From positions 842,125-906,124 of the forward strand of contig NZ_JRLF01000015.1 in the NCBI RefSeq assembly GCF_001404985.1: a stretch of DNA of 64,000 nt, given 5' to 3'. Shown piece after piece: positions 9,239 to 17,377 of the stretch. How positions within the stretch are numbered: position 1 is the first letter of the stretch; every line of letters begins with the position of its first letter. The stretch comes from Flavobacterium aquidurense (GTDB lineage Bacteria; Bacteroidota; Bacteroidia; Flavobacteriales; Flavobacteriaceae). Under the pieces are notes generated by a model. The model was not told the DNA's origin. It was given only the letters and a program-made list of their open reading frames with translations, and did not search any database. The position numbers and the translations under genes were made by a program.

Positions 9239-9949
9239 ATGAAAAAATGTTTCCTGGTTGCTTTATTATTTTGTTTTCAGTTTTCGTTTTCACAAAATAC
9301 CGATTATTTAAAGTCGGTTTTAAAACAGCTTAAGATTAAGGAAAGCCAAATAAATCAGGAACTTTTTACTCAGAAAGTATTACCATATGATAAAGGCAAA
9401 AGCGTTTTTGTGATTGCCAAATACGCATCAGAAGTATCTGTAGATTATTTTGTGGCAGATGCTTATATACTCGTAGTTGATAATGCGACCGGAAAAATAA
9501 TCAACAAATTTATTGAGCCAAATGCCTGGACATCTGATGCTGTAATGTTAAGCAGTATTACAATCGATACGGGATTATATATTTTAAATAAAACAACAAG
9601 AGCCTTCGGGATTCGGGTTGATTATACCGGCAGCAGCCGACCTAATCCCTACAGCGAAAGTGACTTATCGTTGTATATTACAGATAAAAATTCGCTAAAG
9701 CCAGTGCTTAAAAATTATCAAATTTCGCAATCTAATGGCGAATGGGATACGAATTGCGCCGGAGAATTTGAAGACAACAATTCGACTATTGATATCGATA
9801 AGGTGATGACTAACAATTTTTATAATATTATTGTTAAAACTAAAACGGTCAATACTAAAAATATCCCCACAAACGATGATTGTATCGCTAAGGAAACTAT
9901 TAAAAGAAAAACTTCAAAATTAATTTTTAATGGAAAAGAGTATAAATAA
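9239..9949 (+). CDS. Exported protein of unknown function
   Basis: 236 residues with an N-terminal Sec signal peptide (residues 1-19, hydrophobic, ending FSFSQ). The mature part is mixed alpha/beta with three cysteines (NCAGEF, DDCIAK and the signal-proximal region excluded). I do not recognise the family. It lies 51 bases after the solenoid-like gene on the same strand. The stop codon sits within an imperfect TAAA tandem run, and the frame stays open for a further 23 codons after it (see findings). Confidence 0.7.
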   Translation: MKKCFLVALLFCFQFSFSQNTDYLKSVLKQLKIKESQINQELFTQKVLPYDKGKSVFVIAKYASEVSVDYFVADAYILVVDNATGKIINKFIEPNAWTSDAVMLSSITIDTGLYILNKTTRAFGIRVDYTGSSRPNPYSESDLSLYITDKNSLKPVLKNYQISQSNGEWDTNCAGEFEDNNSTIDIDKVMTNNFYNIIVKTKTVNTKNIPTNDDCIAKETIKRKTSKLIFNGKEYK

Positions 9950-10031
9950 ATAAATAAATATGACGCTCTTGAAAAGTTCTATTATTTTGAAGATGACTAT
10001 TGTGTTTTAAATCAATAATTGTCCACAAAAC

Positions 10032-10520
10032 ATGACTAAAATTTACAGACAAGGCGCCATTGGAGCTTTACTTGACGAATACGAAAAAGCTATTTTAGAT
10101 TTAAGTCAAATAATTTCAGACATTAATGATAATGAACTCATCACAATAGTTGATACTGTTACCCAGGATTCCGGTTGTGAATCGGTTCAGTCAATATTGG
10201 CACATATTGTATGTTCCGGATATGCTTATGCTTTATATATTAGGCAATTATCTGGGGATCAAAGCGATTTTCTTGATGATGTTATTAGAACTACAATCTC
10301 TGATTATCAAAAGGATCTGGCTGATTTTTTTATTTTTACAGAGGACACTTTTAAAAATATCACAGACAATCAACTCGAAGAATCTGACAATACTAAAAAA
10401 ATAGTGACTTCGTGGGGACAAGTTTATGATATTGAACAAATAATGGAACATGCGATTGTACATGTTTTACGTCATAGACGACAAATTGAAAAATTTAAAA
10501 TACAATTGCGGGAAAAATAA
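10032..10520 (+). CDS. DinB/YfiT-like four-helix-bundle protein
   Basis: 162 residues, all helical, with the histidine pattern of DinB-superfamily putative metal-dependent enzymes: SILAHIVCSGY in the second helix and EHAIVHVLRHRRQIEKF in the last. These histidines would form the metal triad. Relatives include bacillithiol and mycothiol transferases and many uncharacterised proteins. The substrate is unknown. No signal peptide is present. Neighbours do not inform its role. Confidence 0.8.
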   Translation: MTKIYRQGAIGALLDEYEKAILDLSQIISDINDNELITIVDTVTQDSGCESVQSILAHIVCSGYAYALYIRQLSGDQSDFLDDVIRTTISDYQKDLADFFIFTEDTFKNITDNQLEESDNTKKIVTSWGQVYDIEQIMEHAIVHVLRHRRQIEKFKIQLREK

Positions 10521-10583
10521 TATTTAAGCAAAAACAAACTCACTGCTCTGGCAAACTTTCTTATAAAAACTAAATTTCTAATC

Positions 10584-10660
10584 TAGCCCCGATAGAGCCG
10601 TTATCCTCGTATCCCGATGGCTATCGGGAGAAGAGATATAGGCGAAAGCGGGAAAAGTGG
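10584..10660 (+). repeat. Structured intergenic repeat, family D, copy 1
   Basis: Begins TAGCCCCGATAGA. A stem TATC(C)TC (10602-10608) / GAGATA (10633-10638) has one bulged C and encloses a perfect TCCCGAT / ATCGGGA hairpin (10612-10618 / 10623-10629). The same architecture with different pairing bases occurs at 37379-37492 and, on the other strand, at 45467-45579. Confidence 0.7.
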
Positions 10661-10706
10661 TCTTTGCAAAAACGAAAAATTCTGCTTCTAAAATTTCAAA
10701 ACATAC

Positions 10707-10739
10707 TTTACCTGAATTCATCTAAAACAGATATATTTA
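10707..10739 (+). promoter_or_regulatory. Candidate promoter for the lipoprotein gene at 10766
   Basis: TTTA at 10707-10710, 21 bases, then TATATTTA at 10732-10739. This is one base off the TAnnTTTG consensus and lies 27 bases ahead of the start codon. Confidence 0.5.
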
Positions 10740-10765
10740 CAGCTTGAAAATCAACTGGTCTTAGA

Positions 10766-11953
10766 ATGAAAAAAATTACTTTACTGTTTTCTATATTATT
10801 TTTGACACTTGGGTCATGTGGTGTAAAAACAACTCAATCGCTATTAAGCGACGGAAATTATGATGGCGCAATCGATAGGGCTGTTGAAGCATTGAGAACA
10901 AAAAAAGACTCAAAAGGGAAACAGGATTATGTGTATCTACTCGAAGAAGCTTTTGCAAAAGCAAAAGACAGGGATTTACGCAATCTTGATTTGATGATAA
11001 AAGAGGCAAATCCTGCCAATTCAGAACGTATATATAACACGTATTTGCAACTGAATAACCGTCAGGAAAAAATCAGGCCTTTATTGCCTTTGCCATTATT
11101 GAAACAAGGAAAAAATGCGTCTTTTGCATTTGATAATTATTCTGATCAGATTGTAAGCAGCAAAAATGCACTCTCGAAATATTTATATGAAAATGCTTCG
11201 GCCCTTTTAAAATCGAATAATAAACTGGATTTCAGAAAAGCATATGATGATTTTTTCTACCTCGAAAGTATTAATCCAAATTATAAGAACACAAAAAAAC
11301 TGATGGATGATGCACAGTTTAAAGGAACTGATTTTGTAGATGTTTACGCCAAAAACCAAACTAATATGGTGATCCCAAAGCAGCTTCAGGATGATTTACT
11401 TGATTTTAAAACCTACGGATTAAACGATAAATGGACAGTTTATCATAGTCTAAGGCAAAAAAATGTAACGTACGATTACAGCTTAATCATCAATTTTAGA
11501 CAAATTAATATTTCGCCTGAACAAATTAAAGAGAAAGAATTCATTAAGGAAAAACAGGTTAAAGATGGCGTAAAAACACTGTTAGACAATCGCGGAAGAC
11601 CTGTAAAAGATAGTTTGGGCAAGGAAATAAAGGTGGATAATTACAGAACACTTCGTGCCAATATTTACGAATTCAGACAATATAAATCGTGTCAGGTTAC
11701 GGCACAAGTAGATTATGTAGAGGTAAAAACAAACCAATTACTACAATCGTTTCCGGTAACGAGCGAATTTATTTTCGAGAATATTTATTCGACTTATAAA
11801 GGTGACAGAAATGCTTGTGAAGATAATTATATGACCTGTTTTAATAAACGTGCGGTGCCTTTCCCTAACAACGAACAAATGGTTTACGATACAGGTGAAG
11901 ATTTAAAAGCACGGCTTAAAGATATTATTGTCAGGAATAAATTTAGGGGATAA
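10766..11953 (+). CDS. Lipoprotein with helical (TPR-like) N-terminal half
   Basis: 395 residues. The signal peptide ends in a lipobox (LTLGSC, Cys18), so the protein should be lipid-anchored. Residues ~25-190 are helical with repeated short blocks (SDGNYDGAIDRAVEAL; KLDFRKAYDDFFYLESINPNYK) that resemble tetratricopeptide units. Residues ~200-395 are beta-rich. The family is not one I can name; similar TPR lipoproteins are common in flavobacteria. It is followed 53 bases later by another lipoprotein gene, and the three consecutive lipoprotein genes here may form an operon. Confidence 0.75.
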   Translation: MKKITLLFSILFLTLGSCGVKTTQSLLSDGNYDGAIDRAVEALRTKKDSKGKQDYVYLLEEAFAKAKDRDLRNLDLMIKEANPANSERIYNTYLQLNNRQEKIRPLLPLPLLKQGKNASFAFDNYSDQIVSSKNALSKYLYENASALLKSNNKLDFRKAYDDFFYLESINPNYKNTKKLMDDAQFKGTDFVDVYAKNQTNMVIPKQLQDDLLDFKTYGLNDKWTVYHSLRQKNVTYDYSLIINFRQINISPEQIKEKEFIKEKQVKDGVKTLLDNRGRPVKDSLGKEIKVDNYRTLRANIYEFRQYKSCQVTAQVDYVEVKTNQLLQSFPVTSEFIFENIYSTYKGDRNACEDNYMTCFNKRAVPFPNNEQMVYDTGEDLKARLKDIIVRNKFRG

Positions 11954-12005
11954 AGAGCCGTGACTTTAAGATTTTCTATATAACTTAATTTAATACCAGT
12001 AAAAA

Positions 12006-12494
12006 ATGAAATCAAAAATTCTGTTTGTATTTATTACGTTCTGTTTGATAAGCTGTAAAAATTCAGATAAATTAGAAAGAGAAAATCAACCCGACATTTA
12101 TCATGTTGAGGATAATGACAAAGAAATGGCTCAGGCAATTAAAGAAGCAAATGAAACTCTATCCGATTTTAACCTGGCTTTGGGAAACCCAAAAATTGAA
12201 GTAAAATCATTGAAAGTAAAATTTGAATCGGCTAATGGAAACGAACATATCTGGCTAAGTAACGTTACATACAAAAACGGAAAATACTCCGGAGTTTTAG
12301 ACAATGAACCTGAATATATTACAGAACATAAAATTGGTGATAAAATAGCCGTTGACAGCAAAAACATAAGTGATTGGATGTATCTGGAAGATGGAAAATT
12401 GTTTGGCGGATATACTATAAAAGTATTGCGTAACCGAATGTCTCTTCCCGAAAGAAAACAATTTGATAGCGAAAGTGGAATGCAGATAGATTAA
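12006..12494 (+). CDS. DUF2314-domain lipoprotein
   Basis: 162 residues with a lipobox signal peptide (CLISC, Cys17). The mature domain carries the DUF2314 hallmarks: EHIWLSNVTYKNGKYSGVL, a NEPEY turn, KIGDKIAV, ISDWMYLEDGKLFGGYT and a conserved final NRM. DUF2314 proteins occur widely, often as immunity-like or housekeeping proteins, with no settled function. The envelope anchoring here is clear; the role is not. Confidence 0.85.
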   Translation: MKSKILFVFITFCLISCKNSDKLERENQPDIYHVEDNDKEMAQAIKEANETLSDFNLALGNPKIEVKSLKVKFESANGNEHIWLSNVTYKNGKYSGVLDNEPEYITEHKIGDKIAVDSKNISDWMYLEDGKLFGGYTIKVLRNRMSLPERKQFDSESGMQID

Positions 12495-12557
12495 AATTAA
12501 AAGTATCACGATTCATATAAACATTAGTTTCATATTCTATAAACCATTCAAAAAACA

Positions 12558-13286
12558 ATGCTAAATAAAAAACATACCACAAATATCGTCATTCTGTCTT
12601 TACTTATTTTACTATTTACAGGTTGCAAACCAGATGCAAAAGAGCAAGCAAAAACAACTGAAAAATCAGCATTAAGCGATACTGAAGATTTCGTTTTAGA
12701 AGTAAATAAAATTGATTCTACACAATTTCCTGCTTCTGTAAAATATGAAGGTTTTATTAAAAATGCAGTGCGATGGAAAGATAAATCAGGAGATAATATT
12801 GTAATTACAACTGAAACCGGAATTTATACCAGTAAAAAATTCAAACATGAAGCTGAGGACAGCAGTGATGCAGAATTATTTGCTTATCATTATATACTAT
12901 CAAATAATGAAGCAAAACAAACCTGGAAAGTGTATGATTATATTTCTGATTGTCCGGTTGATATCGTAGCATCATTTGTTAAAAATACTTTTAAAGTTAC
13001 TGACTTAGATAATAACGGGATCGCTGAAGTCTGGTTGATGTATAAAACCGTTTGTCATGGCGATGTAAGCCCTTCTAACATGAAAATCATTATGTATGAG
13101 GGAAATAATAAATTTGCCATGCGCGGAGAAAACAAAGTGCAGGTTGGAAGCGATGAAAATGATAAAAAATCGTTTTTGGGCGGCGAATATAAAATGGATG
13201 AAAACTTTAAAAAAGCACCAAAAGCTTTTAAAGATTATGCCCAAAAATTATGGAATGACAATATAATTGAAAACTGGGAGAACTAG
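12558..13286 (+). CDS. Lipoprotein of unknown function
   Basis: 242 residues with a lipobox signal peptide (LLFTGC, Cys23). The mature protein begins with a charged linker and continues with WKDKSGDNIVITTETG and a VTDLDNNGIAEVWLMYK segment that looks like a calcium-binding or FG-GAP-like loop (DLDNNGIAE). Some flavobacterial proteins of this shape are annotated as an M949_RS01915-like surface polysaccharide protein; I mention this only as a weak possibility. A strong terminator follows. Confidence 0.65.
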   Translation: MLNKKHTTNIVILSLLILLFTGCKPDAKEQAKTTEKSALSDTEDFVLEVNKIDSTQFPASVKYEGFIKNAVRWKDKSGDNIVITTETGIYTSKKFKHEAEDSSDAELFAYHYILSNNEAKQTWKVYDYISDCPVDIVASFVKNTFKVTDLDNNGIAEVWLMYKTVCHGDVSPSNMKIIMYEGNNKFAMRGENKVQVGSDENDKKSFLGGEYKMDENFKKAPKAFKDYAQKLWNDNIIENWEN

Positions 13287-13340
13287 AAATTATCTAATAT
13301 ATTTGAAGATCCAATCATTAAGATTTAATACCTAATACAA

Positions 13341-13370
13341 AGACGTACAATTGTTTGTACGTCTTTTTTT
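13341..13370 (+). terminator. Terminator after the lipoprotein genes
   Basis: A perfect 10-bp stem AGACGTACAA (13341-13350) / TTGTACGTCT (13355-13364) with a 4-base loop, followed by T6. Confidence 0.9.
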
Positions 13371-13403
13371 ATGCCTAATTTTAAAAAAAATCAAAAAAAA
13401 GCG

Positions 13404-13432
13404 TTACGAAACCAAAAGGTTGCGTATATTTG
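13404..13432 (+). promoter_or_regulatory. arsR-type gene promoter
   Basis: TTAC at 13404-13407, 17 bases, then TATATTTG at 13425-13432. The -7 box lies inside a set of overlapping GTTGC/GCAAC inverted repeats, the likely operator. Confidence 0.65.
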
Positions 13433-13447
13433 CAACTGATTGGTTGC
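13410..13447. promoter_or_regulatory. Candidate ArsR operator (inverted repeats)
   Basis: Three nested dyads overlap the -7 box: AACCAAAAGGTT (13410-13421), GTTGC-N8-GCAAC (13419-13437) and GCAAC-N6-GTTGC (13432-13447). Position and symmetry suggest autorepression by the regulator encoded immediately downstream. Confidence 0.55.
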
Positions 13448-13466
13448 TAATTAAGATTAAATCAAA

Positions 13467-13793
13467 ATGAAACGAGATATATTTCAAGCGATTGCTGACC
13501 CAACCCGTAGAGCAATTTTAGTGTTAGTTGCTACAAATGCGCTGACACCAAATACTATTGCAGAGCAATTTAATACAACACGACAAGCAGTTTCTAAACA
13601 CATCAAAATTCTAAACGAATGTGAATTGTTAGAAGAAAAAAAAATAGGAAGAGAAATTTATTACCAACTGAAAATTGACAAGATGAAAGAAATAGACAAA
13701 TGGTTAGCCCAGTTTAAAGAAATCTGGGAAGACCGTTTTAGTCAACTCGATCAAGTATTAATGAATCTAAAATCTAAAGAAAATGAAATCTAA
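13467..13793 (+). CDS. ArsR-family winged-helix repressor
   Basis: 108 residues. The opening IFQAIADPTRRAIL is the ArsR signature, followed by the helix-turn-helix TPNTIAEQFNTTRQAVSKHIKIL (read as TIAEQFNTTRQAVSKHI) and a wing with EIYYQL. No cysteine-rich metal site is present, so it is the type commonly paired with SRPBCC proteins and not a metal sensor. It overlaps the following AHSA1 gene by 11 bases, consistent with translational coupling. Autoregulation is likely given the dyads over its promoter. Confidence 0.9.
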   Translation: MKRDIFQAIADPTRRAILVLVATNALTPNTIAEQFNTTRQAVSKHIKILNECELLEEKKIGREIYYQLKIDKMKEIDKWLAQFKEIWEDRFSQLDQVLMNLKSKENEI

Positions 13794-14277
13794 TCTTTTA
13801 ATGAATTTTACTGTAGACAAAGAAAACAGCACGGTACACATAAAACGGGAGTTCAACGCATCGCTTGCCAATGTTTGGTCAGCCTGGACAGAACCTGAAA
13901 TATTAGACCAATGGTGGGCCCCGGCTCCATTTAAGTCTAAAACAAAAAGCATGGAATTTAAGGAAGGCGGACGAAGATTGTATGCAATGGTAGGTCCTGA
14001 AAATCAGGAAAAATGGAGCTTTTTTGAGTATACCTCAATTTCTCCAAAAACGAATTTTAAACATTCCTCAACTTTTTGTGATGCCGAAGCAAATCCGGAT
14101 CCTAATATTGGAAGTTCGTACTGGGATGTAACTTTCTCTGAAAAGGGAGATTTAACAACTGTTGATATTGCCATTAAACGAAATAGTCTGGCTGAGTTAG
14201 AAAAAATAATTGAAATGGGATTCAAAGAAGGATTCACTATTGCTCTGGAAGGTTTGGATAAAATCTTAGCATCATAA
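13783..14277 (+). CDS. SRPBCC (AHSA1-like) protein, copy 1
   Basis: 164 residues of the START/Bet v1-like fold, AHSA1 group: EFNASLANVWSAWTEPEIL, then the DQWWAPAPF turn, and the long C-terminal helix (FKEGFTIALEGLDKIL). Such proteins bind hydrophobic ligands, and ArsR-AHSA1 pairs are common in bacteria, although the ligand is generally unknown. The start MKSNLLMNF overlaps the regulator's stop, and the paralogue at 14329 begins with the matching MKSDLLMNF, which supports this start. Confidence 0.9.
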   Translation: MKSNLLMNFTVDKENSTVHIKREFNASLANVWSAWTEPEILDQWWAPAPFKSKTKSMEFKEGGRRLYAMVGPENQEKWSFFEYTSISPKTNFKHSSTFCDAEANPDPNIGSSYWDVTFSEKGDLTTVDIAIKRNSLAELEKIIEMGFKEGFTIALEGLDKILAS

Positions 14278-14328
14278 AATCAAATACCGTTTTTAATCAA
14301 ATATTTATCAATTTTAAATCTTAAAAAA

Positions 14329-14829
14329 ATGAAATCTGATTTATTAATGAATTTTACTGTAGACAAAGAAACAAGCACTGTAAATGTAAAACGTGAGTTT
14401 AATGCATCACTTTCGAATGTATGGTCCGCATGGACAGAAGCCGAAATACTTGATCAGTGGTGGGCTCCTGCTCCATGGAAAGCCAAAACAAAGAGAATGG
14501 ATTTTAAAGAAGGCGGTCAGAGACTCTACGCCATGCTTGGTCCAAGAGGTGAAGAACATTGGGCTTTAGCAGATTTTAAGTCTATAACTCCAAAAACTAA
14601 TTTTAAATATTTAGATGCTTTTTGCGATAACGAAGGTAATCTAAACAAGGATTTTCCCCGCTCTGACTGGGATGTAAGTTTTTCAGAACATGGAGATATG
14701 ACTATTGTAGATATCGCTATCAAACATGAAAATCTTTCTGATCTTGAAAAAATAATCGAAATGGGCTTCAAGGAAGGTTTCACAATTGCGATGCAAGGTC
14801 TGGACGAAATTTTTGCTTCGAGAGCATAA
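14329..14829 (+). CDS. SRPBCC (AHSA1-like) protein, copy 2
   Basis: 166 residues, a tandem paralogue of the preceding gene. Both begin MKSxLLMNFTVDKE and share the DQWWAPAP, EGGxRLYAM and FKEGFTIA blocks. Most differences are in the central 70-120 region (HWALADFKSITPKTNFK versus KWSFFEYTSISPKTNFK), where the ligand pocket would be. The pattern suggests duplication followed by specialisation. It ends the operon and is followed by a terminator. Confidence 0.9.
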   Translation: MKSDLLMNFTVDKETSTVNVKREFNASLSNVWSAWTEAEILDQWWAPAPWKAKTKRMDFKEGGQRLYAMLGPRGEEHWALADFKSITPKTNFKYLDAFCDNEGNLNKDFPRSDWDVSFSEHGDMTIVDIAIKHENLSDLEKIIEMGFKEGFTIAMQGLDEIFASRA

Positions 14830-14852
14830 TATTTTCTACATTTTATTTATAC

Positions 14853-14887
14853 AATCCCGTTCGTCTTGTGGCAAACGGGATTTTTTT
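14853..14887 (+). terminator. Terminator after the AHSA1 pair
   Basis: AATCCCGTT (14853-14861) pairs with AACGGGATT (14874-14882), and the T-tract follows. Confidence 0.9.
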
Positions 14888-14966
14888 CAACTTTTAATTC
14901 GTATTTTCGTTATTCAAAAAAAACTACTTTTCAAAAACTTAAAAAGTATTTAATTAATACCACAAA

Positions 14967-15839
14967 ATGAATAAATTTAAAACTCTTACAATCCTGTTTT
15001 TTACTTCCGCTTTAATTTTTAGCCAATCCAATAAATCAAAAACAACAGAAACAATCAAACCTTTTGTTTTAGGTGTTATAGAAGAAATACAATCGAAAGA
15101 ATTAGGCGAAAAAAGAATCCTGAATATTTATCTTCCGGAAGGTTACAAACCAGAAGATGCGACAAAATATCCCGTGATTTATTTATTGGATGGATCGGCA
15201 GACGAAGACTTTATTCACATTTCAGGATTAGTACAATTTAATAGTTTCGAATGGATCAATCAGGTTCCCAAGTCGATTGTAGTAGGGATTGCAACGGTTG
15301 ACAGAAGAAGAGATTTTACGTTTCCTACAACTATAGAAAAAGATCAAAAACGTTTTGCTACTGCAGGACATTCTGATAAATTTATTGCTTTTATCGAAAA
15401 AGAATTACAGCCTTTTATTGAGAAAAAATACAAAACGACCAATTCTAAAACGATCATCGGGCAATCGTTAGGCGGATTACTTGAGACCGAAATTTTATTT
15501 AAAAAACCAACTCTTTTTAATAAATACATTATTGTAAGTCCAAGCATCTGGTGGAATAATGGTTCTATATTAAATCAGGAAAGCATAATGCTTCAGGAGT
15601 TTTTTAGCCAGCAAACTGATATTTATATTGCAGTGGGCAAAGAAGGTCTTACACCAACAGAACCAGCAAGAGTGATGGAAGTTGATGCCAATTTACTTGC
15701 CGAAAAAATTAAAGCCACAAAAAGTAAAAACATAAAAGTTTATTTCGACTATCTTCCTAAAGAAAATCATGGCACAATTTTACACCCTGCAGTTTCAAAT
15801 TCTTTTAAATTCTTCTATCCAATACAAGAGATTAAATAA
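14967..15839 (+). CDS. Exported alpha/beta hydrolase (esterase D / Fes-like)
   Basis: 290 residues with a Sec signal peptide (ending IFSQ, ~residue 20). The alpha/beta-hydrolase features are YPVIYLLDG, the nucleophile elbow IGQSLGGLL (Ser ~168) and a C-terminal ENHGTILHP holding the catalytic His. This matches the putative esterase family that includes enterochelin- and trilactone-esterases (Fes/IroE type). Substrate is unproven, and no siderophore genes are adjacent. A TATTTTCG box (14902-14909) lies ahead of it. Confidence 0.85.
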   Translation: MNKFKTLTILFFTSALIFSQSNKSKTTETIKPFVLGVIEEIQSKELGEKRILNIYLPEGYKPEDATKYPVIYLLDGSADEDFIHISGLVQFNSFEWINQVPKSIVVGIATVDRRRDFTFPTTIEKDQKRFATAGHSDKFIAFIEKELQPFIEKKYKTTNSKTIIGQSLGGLLETEILFKKPTLFNKYIIVSPSIWWNNGSILNQESIMLQEFFSQQTDIYIAVGKEGLTPTEPARVMEVDANLLAEKIKATKSKNIKVYFDYLPKENHGTILHPAVSNSFKFFYPIQEIK

Positions 15840-15874
15840 AGGAAAGTTTTAAGATTATCGAAAAATAGTTTATA

Positions 15875-16558
15875 ATGAAAAATACAGAAGAATATAAATT
15901 AGACAATCCGGTATGGAATTCTTTATCAGAAACTCATGCTGATTTTGCCATAGATTATAACGGAACTCAGTTTTATAATCCTGATTATTGTCCGTTTGGT
16001 GGTTTTGTAAAAACAGAAAGTACTTTAGACGCCACAAATCAATATTCAGCATTAGGAGAAAGTTTTTTTATTGTGGGAGAAAAACCTGAAATAGCTGATT
16101 CCTTAAAAATTGCAAAAGAATTAGTTTGTCTTCAAATGATTGTTTACAATAAAATACAGCAACCCATAACTGCAGAAATTATAAAACTTACTAAGGAACA
16201 TAACGATGAATTGGTTGATTTAGTCAATTTCGTACAGCCGGGATATTTTAAAAATAAAACTTCGTCGCTTGGTAATTACTTCGGGATTTTTAATGACAAT
16301 AAACTAGTTGCCATTACGGGCGAACGCATGAAAATGAATGACTTTACAGAAATCAGTGCTATTATAACACATCCGGATCATACCGGAAAAGGATATGCCA
16401 AACAATTGATTACTCATGTAGTCAACAAAATTTTTGAAGAGAATAAAATTCCCTATTTACATGTAGTCGAAAGTAATATTGGAGCAATTGCGCTTTATGA
16501 AAAACTAGGTTTTGTAACGAGAAGAAAAATTAGTTTTTGGAATATTTCTAAAAATTAG
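15875..16558 (+). CDS. GNAT N-acetyltransferase
   Basis: 227 residues. The C-terminal half (about 110-225) is a GNAT fold of the FR47-like kind: ITGERMKMNDFTEISAI, the acetyl-CoA-binding THPDHTGKGYAKQLITHV (motif A, HTGKGYAKQL) and NIGAIALYEKLGF (motif B). The N-terminal ~100 residues have no recognisable domain and may bind the acceptor. The acceptor is unknown. It follows the esterase by 35 bases and may be co-transcribed with it. Confidence 0.88.
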   Translation: MKNTEEYKLDNPVWNSLSETHADFAIDYNGTQFYNPDYCPFGGFVKTESTLDATNQYSALGESFFIVGEKPEIADSLKIAKELVCLQMIVYNKIQQPITAEIIKLTKEHNDELVDLVNFVQPGYFKNKTSSLGNYFGIFNDNKLVAITGERMKMNDFTEISAIITHPDHTGKGYAKQLITHVVNKIFEENKIPYLHVVESNIGAIALYEKLGFVTRRKISFWNISKN

Positions 16559-16593
16559 TATTTTTACCTTATAACTCTAATAACCATGCAATT

Positions 16594-16959
16594 ATGCAAA
16601 AAACAATTTTAATCTTTATCTGTTTAATTGGTTTATCTGTAAATGCACAAACCTCTAAAGAACTTATTGGAAAATGGCAATTAGTAAAATGGGAAAAGAA
16701 AGGCAAGGAAAAAGATATTAAGGATTATTTTAAAACGGATCAGGTTTATCAGGTTTTTAGAGAGAATGGAGATTTTGAAAGCCTGGTGGGGGATGAATCA
16801 CACAAAGCTAAATGGAAATTGTCACAAGATAATTCTGAACTTACTATTATTGCCGTGTTATTGCCCATAAAATTTACAATAGATTATTTTGATGCCACAA
16901 AACGTATTATTACAACGCCGCAAATGGGAACCCTCGAATACAAAAAAGTTAGTGAATAA
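16594..16959 (+). CDS. Exported lipocalin-like small protein
   Basis: 121 residues with a short signal peptide (SVNAQ, residues ~1-18). The mature sequence begins SKELIGKWQLVKWEKKGK and continues in short beta strands. This resembles the small lipocalin-like proteins common in Bacteroidota (LxGxWxL start). No ligand can be inferred. Confidence 0.7.
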   Translation: MQKTILIFICLIGLSVNAQTSKELIGKWQLVKWEKKGKEKDIKDYFKTDQVYQVFRENGDFESLVGDESHKAKWKLSQDNSELTIIAVLLPIKFTIDYFDATKRIITTPQMGTLEYKKVSE

Positions 16960-16986
16960 ATTATTCAATCTTAATCTCTTTTGAAT

Positions 16987-17355
16987 ATGAGTGCAAATAA
17001 ACAAACTGTAAACGAATACATGGAAGCTTTTAAAGTAAGTGATCATGAAAGAATACTTGCTTGTCTTACTGATGATATTATCTGGGAAATGCCGGGAATC
17101 TATCAACATGTTGGCAAAGAAGAATTTGATAAAGAAATTGAAAATGATAATTTTGTTGGAAGCCCGGCAATTCAAATTATAAAACTTGTTGAAGAAAACA
17201 ATGTTGTCATTGCTGAAGGTGCAGTTCAGGGAAATATGAAAAACGGGAATATATTAAATGCTGTTTTTTGTGATGTTTTTGAAATGGAAAATGGTAAAAT
17301 AAAAAAGTTAACTTCTTATTTAATGTCGAAAAGTGCGAGTTTAAAATTCGAATAA
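16987..17355 (+). CDS. SnoaL/NTF2-like protein
   Basis: 122 residues. NTF2-like cone-fold pattern: VNEYMEAFKVSDHERILACLTDDIIWEMPG, a central YQHVGKEEF, and FCDVFEMENGKIKKLTSYL strands. The SnoaL-like group includes polyketide cyclases, epoxide hydrolases and many unassigned proteins. An in-frame TTG at 16981 lies two codons upstream; the ATG at 16987 is preferred. It converges with comM at a 22-base gap. Confidence 0.82.
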   Translation: MSANKQTVNEYMEAFKVSDHERILACLTDDIIWEMPGIYQHVGKEEFDKEIENDNFVGSPAIQIIKLVEENNVVIAEGAVQGNMKNGNILNAVFCDVFEMENGKIKKLTSYLMSKSASLKFE

Positions 17356-17377
17356 TTTTCTAACCATAAACATAACA

